Program-made: the position numbers and the translations under genes | Notes under the pieces: generated by a model | What the model saw: the letters and a program-made list of their open reading frames with translations, nothing else | Told to the model about the DNA's origin: nothing | Databases searched by the model: none | In this document: positions 8,705-17,520 of the stretch, in pieces | Layout of the letters: each line of letters starts with the position of its first letter | Position numbering within the stretch: the first letter of the stretch is position 1 | Assembly (NCBI GenBank): GCA_041545745.1 | Contig: CP168152.1 | Location: 2,230,001-2,294,000, forward strand | DNA from: Stenotrophomonas indicatrix | GTDB lineage: Bacteria > Pseudomonadota > Gammaproteobacteria > Xanthomonadales > Xanthomonadaceae | DNA length: 64,000 nucleotides | Direction of reading: 5' to 3'

Positions 8705-9229
8705 TCAGCGCTTGGCCTCGGCGCCGGGGGTCTCGTCGCGATCAAGGAACGCACCTACGAGGACGTCCTGGTGATCCTCCAGCCAACGCGCCATGGCGAT
8801 CTCTTCCTGCAGGATCTGTCCGCAGACAGCTGCGATGTCGGTTGCACCCGCACGTTCGGCGGCGACTACCAAAGCCCGGTAAGTAGCAATCTCGGTATTC
8901 TCGAAGCCAAAGGAGAGACCGATACCCTTGACGACCTCATCCTCCATCATGCTGTTGCCGGCCGCGTGCATCGCAGCGGTGAGGCTGGCAAACAGCCCTT
9001 TGGCGGTAGGTACGCTGCCGCCAAGGGATTGGATGCATTGCCGCAGCGACTCGGACTGCTGGCGGGTTTCCTGTACATGCTGACCGATCCGGGCGGCCAG
9101 TCCCGGATAGTTCTCGATGCGCGAGGCCATGGCCTTCATCATGGTCTCTGCCTCCTGCTCCATGGCATACGCATCCTGCAGCCACTTCAACAAACGTTCC
9201 CTGCGCTTGCCACTGCGTGGGTCGGACAT
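8705..9229 (-). CDS. DUF892 ferritin-like protein (YciE family)
   Basis: 174 aa, largely helical. It opens with RRERLLKWLQDAYAMEQEAE, and has later Glu/His positions (IGQHVQETRQQ, ILQEEIAMARWLEDHQ) as in YciE/DUF892 proteins, which form ferritin-like dimers. ATG 9229 has GGAGA 7 bp upstream. In enterobacteria and Pseudomonas these genes accompany KGG and Mn-catalase genes under general-stress control, and the same neighbours are present here. Confidence 0.9.
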   Translation of the reverse strand: MSDPRSGKRRERLLKWLQDAYAMEQEAETMMKAMASRIENYPGLAARIGQHVQETRQQSESLRQCIQSLGGSVPTAKGLFASLTAAMHAAGNSMMEDEVVKGIGLSFGFENTEIATYRALVVAAERAGATDIAAVCGQILQEEIAMARWLEDHQDVLVGAFLDRDETPGAEAKR

Positions 9230-9415
9230 CTGCGTTCTCCGCTTCGGGGCGATATGCCTCCGCCCTCATCGTGGCGAACACGCGATCATCGTCGTGTCGG
9301 CCGGTGTGAAAGCGCTTGCCGCGCGGCCGCACATGCTGCTGATGTGGGCATAACACTTGTTGCGGCACCGGCAGCGGTGCCGGTCAACCATTCCGCGCAT
9401 GCCGCTGCGGATTGC

Positions 9416-9943
9416 TCACTTCATTGCGTTGGAAACGGCCACGCCGGTGCCGCACTCCAGCGGCTGCGACTCTCTACTGGCGGTTCCCTGGCTCCAGGCT
9501 ACCTGTGCGTGGGGTTCGACCAACGCCACCAGGATATCCATCGCAGTGGCATTCAGCGCTCCGCTGTCGCCTCGCTGCTTGAATCCCGTCCAATCGCTCC
9601 CCGCAAGCCGCGACAGCACCTGCGGTTCTACCGGAAGCCATCGCATCGGCCAGAAAGGCACACGGCGCTGACCAACGCGACCCCGCTGCAGTTCGATGAG
9701 TTCACCATGACTGCTGGCGCCGATCACGCGCGAGTACGCCACCCGGAGTCCGTCCGCCGGGCCTTCCATGTACTGCAGGAATCGGCAGCCATCGAACAAC
9801 AGGACGCCACTGACTCCGGCGTCGCGGTTGAACCGGGCGGCGTCATCGACAACGCGATCGAGCAGTTCTGTGCCCTTCCCCGGGTCGCAGCCGGAGATCG
9901 CGGGACAGGCCTCGCTGACATACGTTATGGCTCTGATTGGCAT
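9416..9943 (-). CDS. BLUF-domain blue-light photoreceptor, copy 2
   Basis: 175 aa. Tyr8, Asn39 and Gln57 occupy the same positions as in the copy at 1101-1550, and long blocks are shared (VAYSRVIGASSH, LIELQRGRVGQRR, PFWPMRWLP). The C-terminus is about 25 residues longer and diverges. The start at 9943 has AGGA 6 bp upstream and aligns with copy 1; an ATG directly upstream at 9946 is too close to the Shine-Dalgarno. It is divergent from the second zinc-ribbon gene at 10148. Confidence 0.88.
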   Translation of the reverse strand: MPIRAITYVSEACPAISGCDPGKGTELLDRVVDDAARFNRDAGVSGVLLFDGCRFLQYMEGPADGLRVAYSRVIGASSHGELIELQRGRVGQRRVPFWPMRWLPVEPQVLSRLAGSDWTGFKQRGDSGALNATAMDILVALVEPHAQVAWSQGTASRESQPLECGTGVAVSNAMK

Positions 9944-10056
9944 CATCCTTCCTGGTTGCTTCCTGACAGTGGATGACCTTAGCAATCGCCTGCGGCAGTT
10001 GTGTTCAGTGCGGATCTAGTCGCGTGAAAAGCCATTACGCAATGCTCAACGATTCA

Positions 10057-10090
10057 GCTTCGTTCGAAGCGGATCGTGATCCCCATCACG
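10057..10090. promoter_or_regulatory. Two adjacent inverted repeats between BLUF copy 2 and its zinc-ribbon partner
   Basis: GCTTCG-TT-CGAAGC at 10057-10070 and CGTGAT-CCCC-ATCACG at 10075-10090 are both perfect. They lie between the divergent genes, 58-91 bp before the zinc-ribbon start, a plausible place for an operator. I did not find the same sequences between the first BLUF pair. Confidence 0.35.
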
Positions 10091-10147
10091 CTGTAATCGC
10101 AGCGACAGTCCAACGATAAGCTTGACCCACCAACGGTTCGAACCACC

Positions 10148-10411
10148 ATGTCAGACACCGGTCGCTTCCACGTCCTTGAGCTCAACGCAGAAACCGATGC
10201 GCAACATCGAATCACATACGTGAACACCATAACCATGCGATGCAACGCATGCGGTCATGTGTCGCGCAGAACCAGTGAGCAGTTGGAACAGATACCCGGG
10301 GGGACCGTGCTGGCGTGTTCGCGGTGCGGGGCGCACCAGGCCGTCAGCAACGCACGGCTGCAATGCCGCCTGATGCTGACTGGTCACGGTGAAGCACCAA
10401 GTGCTGCCTGA
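10148..10411 (+). CDS. Small zinc-ribbon protein divergent from BLUF, copy 2
   Basis: 87 aa, paralogous to the protein at 1728. Shared elements are MxDTGxFxVLxL, VNTIT, two CxxC pairs (CNAC and CSRC), PGGTxLxC and AxQAVSNARL. The spacing of the cysteine pairs matches a zinc ribbon. The function is unknown; position and conservation tie it to the BLUF protein encoded opposite. No strong Shine-Dalgarno precedes the ATG. Unlike copy 1, it is not followed by a DUF2971 gene. Confidence 0.75.
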   Translation: MSDTGRFHVLELNAETDAQHRITYVNTITMRCNACGHVSRRTSEQLEQIPGGTVLACSRCGAHQAVSNARLQCRLMLTGHGEAPSAA

Positions 10412-10548
10412 GGCGACGGCAGTGGCGGGCGCGCCAGCACCGGCCAACGCGGAGCATTGACCTCTTTCCACCAAGTGAAGACAGCCATTGCATCCTGCCT
10501 CTACCTTCACTGTGCGTAGATGACGGCCCCATCATCTGGAAAACCCGT

Positions 10549-10698
10549 ATGAGCGCAGACAAGACGCAGAGCCGGTACGCTACCAATCCTCAGAACGGCC
10601 CCGATCCGACGCTGAAGAACAAGAAGCATCGGCCGAACCAGCCGTCCCCCACCACACCTTCCCCATCCCTGGTGTCCCTGCGGAAGAAGAAGCGTTAG
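10549..10698 (+). CDS. Small basic Pro/Lys-rich hypothetical protein
   Basis: 49 aa: MSADKTQSRYATNPQNGPDP, then a TLKNKKHRPNQP segment and a tail ending SLRKKKR. It is hydrophilic and very basic, with no membrane segment or recognisable domain. GGA lies about 9 bp before the ATG. The composition is clearly biased, and the lysine-rich charge pattern resembles the other tiny genes of this stress region (4395 and 19082). It is likely real but unnamed. Confidence 0.55.
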   Translation: MSADKTQSRYATNPQNGPDPTLKNKKHRPNQPSPTTPSPSLVSLRKKKR

Positions 10699-10758
10699 TT
10701 GAAGGCGGGCCGGCTCGCACCTTCCGTGCGGATGGGGCTGTCGCGCGCGCAGCAGCCG

Positions 10759-11259
10759 CTACGCTGCCCTGCCGTCGTGTGGTGCAGCTCGGATGCAGCG
10801 CCTCAGCTCGGCCAGCCATGGCAGGCCGGCAAGCGCCAGGGCCGGCAGTATCGTGGACAGCCACAGGCGCGCCGGTGCCGGCTGCCATCGCAGGCCCCAA
10901 CCAGTCTGTGCATTCCACGCGACCCATGCCAGGAAGACCCATGGCGCCATGTCCAGAATGCTATGAACGTGTTGCTCGAGCGGACTGATGCGACGGCGGC
11001 CATCTGCGCTCGCGGTATCGAGATAGCCCACGATCCCATGCAGCATGGCCGCCACTGTCAGCAGCACGATCAGTGCGCAGGTGTGCGCCAGCGCCAACCA
11101 GGCCAAGAGGCCGGCGCCGATCAGGCTGAGCTGCACACCGTGCAGCGCGCTCTCGCGCAGGCCGGAGGTGTGGGCGATGTCGGTCCGCCGATGGAAGTGG
11201 AAATCGAGCGTTCCTGCCAGCAGCCACAGGCCGTACACGCATGCCATGGCCAGACTCAT
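10759..11259 (-). CDS. Four-helix membrane protein of unknown function
   Basis: 166 aa with about four hydrophobic segments (residues 1-17, 45-80, 105-120, 130-150) and a loop rich in His/Arg/Asp ([17 protein letters not shown]). The ATG at 11257-11259 overlaps the stop of the upstream alcohol dehydrogenase (ATGA), so the two are translationally coupled. I recognise no family. It is inner-membrane by prediction and probably works with the dehydrogenase. Confidence 0.75.
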   Translation of the reverse strand: MSLAMACVYGLWLLAGTLDFHFHRRTDIAHTSGLRESALHGVQLSLIGAGLLAWLALAHTCALIVLLTVAAMLHGIVGYLDTASADGRRRISPLEQHVHSILDMAPWVFLAWVAWNAQTGWGLRWQPAPARLWLSTILPALALAGLPWLAELRRCIRAAPHDGRAA

Positions 11260-12419
11260 GGCGTAAGCACGATCTTGCGGCAGTCGTCGTTCTTGGCATC
11301 GAACATTGCGTAGCCCGCTGCAGCATCGCCCAAGCGCATACGGTGAGAGATGATGTTGCCCGGATCGAGCTTCCCATCCAGGATGGCTGTCAACAGTTCC
11401 GGCATCAATCCCTGCACGTGTGTCTGCCCCATTTTGAACGTCAGACCCTTGTCGAACGCGTCTCCCAGCAGGAATCCATGGATGAAGCCGGCGTACACGC
11501 CGGGAATGCTCACTACACCGCCACGACGGGCAGCGGCAATGGCCTGACGGATCGCCACGCCACTGCTCCCTTCCAGTTTCACCGCGGTCAGAGCGCTCTC
11601 CAGCGCACTGCCTTCCGCTTCAAATCCGACCGCTTCAATGCAGGCGTCCACGCCCCGCCCCCCGGTCTGGCTGACGATGTACTCGGCCGGGTCATCGACC
11701 GTAGTGAAATCAATGGGCGTTGCACCGTAGGTGCGCTGCGCGAAATCAAGCCGGTACTGCAGGTGGTCGATGATGAAGATCGTTTCCGCGCCGAGCAGCC
11801 TGCAGCTGGCTGCACTCATGAGCCCGACCGGGCCAGCACCGAAGATCGCAACGGTCGAACCTGGCTTTACCCCGGCATTGAGTGCTGCCTGATAGCCGGT
11901 CGGCAGGATGTCGGACAGGAAGAGCACCTGCTCGTCTGCGACGCCCTCCGGGATACGCAGCGGGCCGACATTTGCCTTGGGTACACGGGCGAACTCAGCC
12001 TGCCCGCCTGCAACACCGCCGTACAGATGGCTGTACCCGAACAGCGCTGCCGGCGGCAGCATGCCCTTGGCATTCAGTGCAGCGCCCGGCCCGGTATTCG
12101 TTGTCTCACAAGCAGCGTACTCGGCCAATCTGCAGTGGAAGCACTCACCACAGGCGATGACGAACGGAACCACGACCCGATCGCCGGGCCGGAGCTGGGA
12201 CACGCCGCGACCCACCTCTTCGACCACCCCCATGAACTCGTGGCCAAGCACATCACCGGTGTGCAGATCAGGGATCTTCCCGCGATAGAGATGCAGGTCC
12301 GAGCCACAGATTGCAGTTGCCGTCACCCTCAGGATCACGTCATCGTCCGCGGCCAGTACGGGATCTGGAACGGTTTCAACACGCACATCCTTGCGGCCAT
12401 GATAGGTCAACGCCTGCAT
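11256..12419 (-). CDS. Zinc-dependent alcohol dehydrogenase (formaldehyde-dehydrogenase-like MDR)
   Basis: 387 aa medium-chain dehydrogenase. The catalytic zinc site is built from [10 protein letters not shown] and [13 protein letters not shown] four-Cys structural zinc lobe lies at about residues 90-105 ([15 protein letters not shown]). The NAD-binding motif is [11 protein letters not shown]. The length and long insertion around residues 110-135 resemble glutathione-independent formaldehyde dehydrogenases. The substrate remains open. It overlaps the downstream membrane-protein gene by 4 bp. Confidence 0.9.
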   Translation of the reverse strand: MQALTYHGRKDVRVETVPDPVLAADDDVILRVTATAICGSDLHLYRGKIPDLHTGDVLGHEFMGVVEEVGRGVSQLRPGDRVVVPFVIACGECFHCRLAEYAACETTNTGPGAALNAKGMLPPAALFGYSHLYGGVAGGQAEFARVPKANVGPLRIPEGVADEQVLFLSDILPTGYQAALNAGVKPGSTVAIFGAGPVGLMSAASCRLLGAETIFIIDHLQYRLDFAQRTYGATPIDFTTVDDPAEYIVSQTGGRGVDACIEAVGFEAEGSALESALTAVKLEGSSGVAIRQAIAAARRGGVVSIPGVYAGFIHGFLLGDAFDKGLTFKMGQTHVQGLMPELLTAILDGKLDPGNIISHRMRLGDAAAGYAMFDAKNDDCRKIVLTP

Positions 12420-12629
12420 CGTCAGTCTCCTGTCGATCGGGAAAGGATGTTCAGCGTGTCATGCCCCCATTTGCGGTGCCGTGAGCGCGGGGTGTGCGCG
12501 GTGTACATCCAGCCGGACACGGCCGTTGACACTGCCTTCAACCATTCACCGGCTCCACGCAACCCATTCACGGCGGTTTCCGCAGTGCCCGGGCAGGCTC
12601 ATCCATGAGGCGGGTGCGCGAGGTGAGGT

Positions 12630-13268
12630 ATGTGGAGAAGAAATGGTCTTTCGCTGGTTCTGCTGGCACTGATGTTGCTGTTTCTGGGAGGGCAGATCGC
12701 AGCGGGCCTGCAGGTCTACAACGATGAGCTGCAGCGGCATGGCAGCACCTCGGTGGACCTGTGGCATTACCTTGTCAGTGGCCACTTCATCAGTGCCACC
12801 TTCGAGAACTGGGAGAGCGAGTTCCTGCAGATGGGCATGTACGTGCTGTTGACGGTTTCGTTACGGCAACGCGGCTCGGCAGAATCGAGGCCGCTGGATC
12901 CGGCGCAGGAACAGGAACGGGTGGATGAGGGACCTGTCCCTTGGCCCGTGCGCCGGGGCGGGATCTGGGAGACCTTGTACGGCCACTCACTGGCGATTGC
13001 CTTCACGATCATGTTCCTGCTGAGTTTTGCCTTGCATGCCATCGGCAGTTGGCGTTCGGAGTGTGTCGAGAAACGGCTGGAGGGCTTGCCACCCCCGGGA
13101 TTCCTTGACCATCTGTCCAGCAGTACGTTCTGGTTCGAATCGATGCAGAACTGGCAAAGCGAATTCCTCGCCGTGCTGTCACTGGTCATCCTCACCATCT
13201 TCCTTCGCCAGAAGGACTCTCCCCAGTCGAAAGCGGTCCAGGCACCTCACTCGCAGACCGGGGATTGA
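12630..13268 (+). CDS. DUF6766-family membrane protein with internal duplication
   Basis: 212 aa with four hydrophobic segments in two pairs. The halves align: SATFENWESEFLQMGMYVLL followed by TVSLRQRGSAES versus WFESMQNWQSEFLAVLSLVI followed by LTIFLRQKDSPQS. AGG lies 6 bp before ATG 12630. The family has no assigned function and is common among stress genes in Proteobacteria and actinobacteria. It is divergent from the alcohol dehydrogenase. Confidence 0.83.
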   Translation: MWRRNGLSLVLLALMLLFLGGQIAAGLQVYNDELQRHGSTSVDLWHYLVSGHFISATFENWESEFLQMGMYVLLTVSLRQRGSAESRPLDPAQEQERVDEGPVPWPVRRGGIWETLYGHSLAIAFTIMFLLSFALHAIGSWRSECVEKRLEGLPPPGFLDHLSSSTFWFESMQNWQSEFLAVLSLVILTIFLRQKDSPQSKAVQAPHSQTGD

Positions 13269-13308
13269 TGGCGACGGGCGTGCAGCACGTTCCCCTGGCG
13301 GCGCCACG

Positions 13309-14067
13309 CTAGGCCAGGAATACCTCATGGTTGCGCTGGAAACGCGCAAGAACGCGCGCGGGCAACGCCGGCTCGGCACGCAGGTACTCGATCGCTCCAG
13401 TCTGGGTGCGCAGCAGGGACACCGCGCCGCGCTTGCAGTCGATAACGCTTTCTATATCCAGCAACCTGGGAGATTCCCACGCCATGTGCGCGCAGCCGGG
13501 ATCCATCCAGTGCCATCCCCAGACCGGGTATTCCAGCCGTGCACAGCCAACTGATCGTGCGGCACGGCATGCGGCGCGTCCGGCGGCTTCATGGTCTGCA
13601 CGGCCATCGAAGCGCCAAGGTGCCAGCAGAAGGTCATTGGGACGCAGCGTGCCCCGCAGCCAGCGCTCCAATGCCTGCTCGTGCGCGGCCAGCATCCCGT
13701 CGGCGATGCCAAGCCGAACAATCGACGCGGCGCCGATGCCGACCCTTTCCAGCGCTTCACACTGCTCATCGCGGCGTGCCTGGCGCAGTCGGGCAGGCGT
13801 CCACCATGGTTCGCCGGCATAACAGGTTTCGCCGTCGGTGAGTGCCAGTATCCGGACCTGCGTGTGCTCAGCCACGCATTTCAGAAGACCGCCACAACCC
13901 AGCACCTCGTCACCCGGATCGGTGGCCAACAGCATGATGCGCTCTGCGGACCCGCACAGCGACGCCAACGGGGTCGCCGGGCGCTGCCAGAGCCAGCGAC
14001 ACTGCTGCCACGCACGTTCATCCGAGCCATTGCTGTAATCGCTGTAGCAGATACCCATACCGTCCAT
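13309..14067 (-). CDS. PIG-L/LmbE-like deacetylase with altered metal site
   Basis: 252 aa. The fold signature is ATDPGDEVLGCGGLL, but the canonical motif is AHPDDE, so the zinc-binding His is Asp50 and the first Asp is Gly52. The downstream His of GRADHEAAG is kept. PIG-L enzymes remove N-acetyl groups from amino-sugar conjugates; this one may be inactive or use a different site. ATG 14067 is preceded by GGAGG. It is divergent from the GH13 gene. Confidence 0.78.
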   Translation of the reverse strand: MDGMGICYSDYSNGSDERAWQQCRWLWQRPATPLASLCGSAERIMLLATDPGDEVLGCGGLLKCVAEHTQVRILALTDGETCYAGEPWWTPARLRQARRDEQCEALERVGIGAASIVRLGIADGMLAAHEQALERWLRGTLRPNDLLLAPWRFDGRADHEAAGRAACRAARSVGCARLEYPVWGWHWMDPGCAHMAWESPRLLDIESVIDCKRGAVSLLRTQTGAIEYLRAEPALPARVLARFQRNHEVFLA

Positions 14068-14425
14068 CGCGCCTCCGTCGTACGCTCGTCGGATCCCACA
14101 CCTGGCCTCGACCGGCAACACCTGGGGCCATCAGCGTGCAGGCTGCCGGTGACGCCGGTCTCGGCAGCGCGCACCGGCCTCGCATCGCGGCGTCGCGGCG
14201 GCAGTGCATACAACGTAAATCCCTGCCGGTCGCTTTTCCGTCTTGGCGGCGTGGGTGGCTGATGAACACCGTGCGCGGATCTCATTGCGCCCTCAGCGAT
14301 GCCAGTCCTGACGGCAGCAGCGGGCCGGGCGGCTGGACATCACTGGATCCATGCGTTTGATTCACGATTGCATGAAGGGGCAGCCGGCAAGCTCACTTGC
14401 ATCTCGAGATGAGCCGACGAGGATC
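14068..14425. other. Intergenic region between PIG-L-like and GH13 genes
   Basis: 358 bp containing the promoters of two divergent genes. Short open frames here (for example 14136-14360) have no Shine-Dalgarno or protein-like composition. In-frame ATGs at 14351 and 14372 could extend the GH13 protein. No clear repeat or operator was seen. Confidence 0.5.
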
Positions 14426-16018
14426 ATGACCGTGACTGCGCGTCCACTCAAAGCGATCTACCAGGTTGACCCGTATCTTTTCCGTGACAGCGACGGTCTT
14501 GGCTGGGGCACGCTGGATGGGGTGACCGAGAAGCTGGATTATCTGCAATGGTTGGGTGTGAGCCATCTCTGGCTGTTGCCCTTCTATTGCAATGCCGAAC
14601 GCGACGGCGGCTATGACATCACCGACCACTATCGCATCGATCCACGCCTCGGTGACGAGAAGGCATTCGAGCGCCTGGTGTCTGCTGCCGATGACCGTGG
14701 AATCGGGATCCTGGTCGAACTGGTCATGCAGCACACCGCCAGCGCACACCCCTGGTTCGCGGCCGCCCGGGCGGGTGATCCGTACCGGCGACCCTGGTAC
14801 CTGTGGAGCGACTGCATCCCTGATGACGGGCTGCAGCCGATGTTTCCACCTGTCGAGGCGTCAACCTGGACATGGGATGCGGAGGCCGAGGCGTTCAATC
14901 GCCACATGTTCTACCACCACGAGCCGGATCTGGAACTCGCCCATCCGCCCGTGCGGGATGAGCTGCGACGGATCATGGCGTTCTGGCTGCAGCGCGGCGT
15001 CGCCGGATTCAGGGTGGACGCTGTGCCCTATATGGTTGAGCGCGCCCGGCACGCTGATCCTCGCGACGATGGGTTGTGGTTGCTTGAGGACATGCGTAAG
15101 GTCGCCGACAACCATCAGCGCGGCCTGCCACTCATCGGCGAAGCAGATGTCAGCGCCAGTCGCTACGGCGACTTCCTGCATGGGGGAAGGCGGCTTTCCC
15201 ATCTGCTTGACTTCCATCTCAACAATCATTTTTTCCTGGCGCTGGCGCGGGGCGATGCCCGGGTGCTGAGCGATGTCATGGCCGAGTATGGCCCGCATGC
15301 GCCTCCAGACACCCGCATCGCATGGCTGCGCAACAATGACGAGCTGGACCTGGAGCAGCTCTCCGCGCAGGAACGTGAGGAAGTGATGGCGCGCTTTGCC
15401 CCCGACCCCGGAATGCGCATCTACGGCCGAGGCATTCGGCGCCGTCTTGCGCCGATGCTCGGCGGGGATGTGCGTTGGCAAGCGATGGCGTGGGCGGCGT
15501 TGCTCTCGCTGGGGCAGGTGCCGGTGCTTCGATACGGAGAGGAGATCGGCCTGGGCGACTGTCTCGATCTGCCCGAGCGCAATGCGGTCCGGATGCCGAT
15601 GCAGTGGCATGATGGCCCGGCGGGCGGATTTACGGATGCACCGCGTCACGCCTGGCGCAAGCCATTGGAAACCGGACCTTTTGGCTACAGGACGATCAAC
15701 GTCGCCGCGCAGCAGTCCGATCCAGACTCACTGCTTGGCCGCATCCGTGAGCTTCTTCACCAGCGCGCTGAACAGCCATTGTTGCAGGCCGGTCCCACCG
15801 TGCTGCCGTCGCATGCCCCTGCGCTGCTCGTGCTTCGATATGGCCATGGCCCGAAGCAGGCGCTCGCCCTGGTCAACTTCAACACGCAGCCGGTCTGGTT
15901 CGAGGTGCCCCTTGCAGGCCACCTCACCGCCATCGTCGCCCGCCATGCGGTGCTGCAGGGGCGCCGCTGCCTTCTGCAGGGGTATGGCTATGCGTGGCTG
16001 GTGGGCGGCGCGGAATGA
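14426..16018 (+). CDS. GH13 trehalose-synthase-like alpha-glucosyltransferase
   Basis: 530 aa from ATG 14426 (GAGG just upstream). It is a GH13 barrel most like the trehalose synthase (maltose/trehalose interconverting) group. The catalytic triad is intact: nucleophile Asp198 (GFRVDAV), acid/base Glu239 (LIGEADV) and Asp305 (LRNNDEL). Unusual changes are Asn304 where His normally precedes the third Asp, and ELVMQH in place of DLVMNH in conserved region I. No maltokinase domain is fused. The neighbouring glgX remnant suggests a former glycogen/trehalose cluster. The last 31 bp overlap the convergent LLM gene. Confidence 0.85.
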   Translation: MTVTARPLKAIYQVDPYLFRDSDGLGWGTLDGVTEKLDYLQWLGVSHLWLLPFYCNAERDGGYDITDHYRIDPRLGDEKAFERLVSAADDRGIGILVELVMQHTASAHPWFAAARAGDPYRRPWYLWSDCIPDDGLQPMFPPVEASTWTWDAEAEAFNRHMFYHHEPDLELAHPPVRDELRRIMAFWLQRGVAGFRVDAVPYMVERARHADPRDDGLWLLEDMRKVADNHQRGLPLIGEADVSASRYGDFLHGGRRLSHLLDFHLNNHFFLALARGDARVLSDVMAEYGPHAPPDTRIAWLRNNDELDLEQLSAQEREEVMARFAPDPGMRIYGRGIRRRLAPMLGGDVRWQAMAWAALLSLGQVPVLRYGEEIGLGDCLDLPERNAVRMPMQWHDGPAGGFTDAPRHAWRKPLETGPFGYRTINVAAQQSDPDSLLGRIRELLHQRAEQPLLQAGPTVLPSHAPALLVLRYGHGPKQALALVNFNTQPVWFEVPLAGHLTAIVARHAVLQGRRCLLQGYGYAWLVGGAE

Positions 16019-16974
16019 CGTCGCAACGGCGGCAGGACATGCGCCGCGAAATCATCGATGAAGCGTTCCTGCTCGAGGTTGACGTTGTGCAGGTAGATGC
16101 GGTCGAAGCCCAACGACTGCAGTTGCTGTAGCCACGCAAGATGACGTTGCAGATCGGCGCTGACGTGTACGTGCTCGCGCAGCTGCAGTGCATCGACCTT
16201 GGCTGCGCATGCTTCGAACTGCTCGGGCTGGTCCAGCCCTTCAGCCAGCTCGGGTGGGAGGACGTTGGCGCTCCACTGCTGCAGCGCGCCGGCCAGTGCG
16301 GCCTCTTCTGAACGTGCATAGGACAGCTTGGCCTGCACGTACATTGGCTTGCCCAGGCCGCCAGCCGCCTCGAACGCGTTCACGACGCGGCGCAGTACCG
16401 GAAGGGGTTGGCTGATGGTGATCAAGCCATCGGCCCAGCTCCCTACCCACCGTGCGGAGGCCTCGGTGACGGCCGCGCCCAGCAACGGTAGTGGAAGCAG
16501 CGGCCGGCTGTAGAGACGCGCGCTACGCAGTTCGAATGCGCCCGTGTGATCAACCCGCTCTCCCTGCCAGAGCCGGCGCATCACATCGGCGGCTTCCAGC
16601 AGGGCCTGTTGCCGCATCTCCTTGGACAGCCACGGCTTGCCGGTGATGCGTTCGTTGAGCGCTTCGCCCGTGCCCAGTGCCAACCAGACCCGGCCGGGTG
16701 CGAGCTGGTCAAGGGTCGCCGCCGCCTGTGCCACCAGCGCTGGATGCTGGCGCAGCATCGGGCACGTCACCATGCCCAGGGTAAGCGCACAATGCGCCGC
16801 CAACGCGCCGGACCAGACCCAACTGTGTCCGGATTGTCCCTGCGCCGACGTCCAGGGATGAAAATGGTCGGAGCACATCAGGGCATCGAATCCGGCGTGT
16901 TCGGCGCGGTGCGCCAACTCAAGAAGCGCCGCCGGCGCAAACTGCTCGTGCGAAGCGTGATAGCCGATCATCAT
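15988..16974 (-). CDS. LLM-class flavoprotein, non-F420 type (TIGR03885-like)
   Basis: About 328 aa TIM-barrel flavoprotein of the luciferase-like family. Landmarks are IGYHASHEQFAP, MCSDHFHPW and WLALGTGEALNERITG. These match the subfamily thought to have reverted from F420 to a flavin cofactor, which fits a proteobacterium. The reaction is unknown. ATG 16974 has GGA 7 bp upstream; an in-frame TTG at 16986 is possible. It overlaps the GH13 gene tail-to-tail. Confidence 0.85.
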   Translation of the reverse strand: MMIGYHASHEQFAPAALLELAHRAEHAGFDALMCSDHFHPWTSAQGQSGHSWVWSGALAAHCALTLGMVTCPMLRQHPALVAQAAATLDQLAPGRVWLALGTGEALNERITGKPWLSKEMRQQALLEAADVMRRLWQGERVDHTGAFELRSARLYSRPLLPLPLLGAAVTEASARWVGSWADGLITISQPLPVLRRVVNAFEAAGGLGKPMYVQAKLSYARSEEAALAGALQQWSANVLPPELAEGLDQPEQFEACAAKVDALQLREHVHVSADLQRHLAWLQQLQSLGFDRIYLHNVNLEQERFIDDFAAHVLPPLRRHSAPPTSHA

Positions 16975-17033
16975 CACTGGATCCAAGCGGAATGTGGACG
17001 CAATGGCAACACCGGCGACAGTAAAACCGCGTC

Positions 17034-17417
17034 ATGAAAACATCTTCTTCCTGTATCGGCCACCGCCGCTGGGCAATTGCCGAGGGCTACATTCCTGCGT
17101 GGAGCAATGGCCCGTCACCCGAGATGGAAAGCCATGAGACGTGCTGCGTGCTCAACGCGGGCGACCATGATGCGCACGTGCTTCTAACGCTGTATTTCGA
17201 GGACCGCGAGCCGCTGGGGCCCTTCGGCTTCGTGGTGCCCGCCCGCCGCACGCGCCACCTGCGGTTCAATGACCTGCAGGACCCGGCGCCGATACCGCGT
17301 GGCACTGGTTTCGCCAGCCTCATCGAATCGGATCACCCGGTCGTGGTGCAGCATACCCGGCTGGATTCAAGGCAGGCCGCCAACAGCATCATGACCACCA
17401 TCGCGCACCCGTTGTGA
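17034..17417 (+). CDS. Sensory-rhodopsin-transducer (ASRT) family protein
   Basis: 127 aa. GHRRWAIAEGYIPAWS, ETCCVLNAGD, VLLTLYFEDREP and HTRLDSRQAANSIMTTIAHP match the small beta-rich family founded by the Anabaena sensory rhodopsin transducer (PF07100). Most bacterial members occur without a rhodopsin, and I see no rhodopsin gene here. It is soluble and a tetramer in the founding member. Its role here may be carbohydrate- or DNA-linked rather than photosensory. Confidence 0.87.
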   Translation: MKTSSSCIGHRRWAIAEGYIPAWSNGPSPEMESHETCCVLNAGDHDAHVLLTLYFEDREPLGPFGFVVPARRTRHLRFNDLQDPAPIPRGTGFASLIESDHPVVVQHTRLDSRQAANSIMTTIAHPL

Positions 17418-17520
17418 AGCCTGCGATGGATGCCGTCGACATGGCAGCCACGCCGCCGGGCCGCGTTTTTTACCACTGCACGGCGAGACTGGACGCCCCT
17501 GCCACACACGGAGCCAGACG

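Noticed and set aside
9364..9381. Hairpin GGCACCG-GCAG-CGGTGCC after BLUF copy 2
   Set aside because: The stem is perfect but no T-run follows on either strand, so a terminator is not supported.
14136..14360. 74-codon open frame between PIG-L and GH13 genes
   Set aside because: No ribosome site and no protein-like pattern; it lies in the divergent promoter region.
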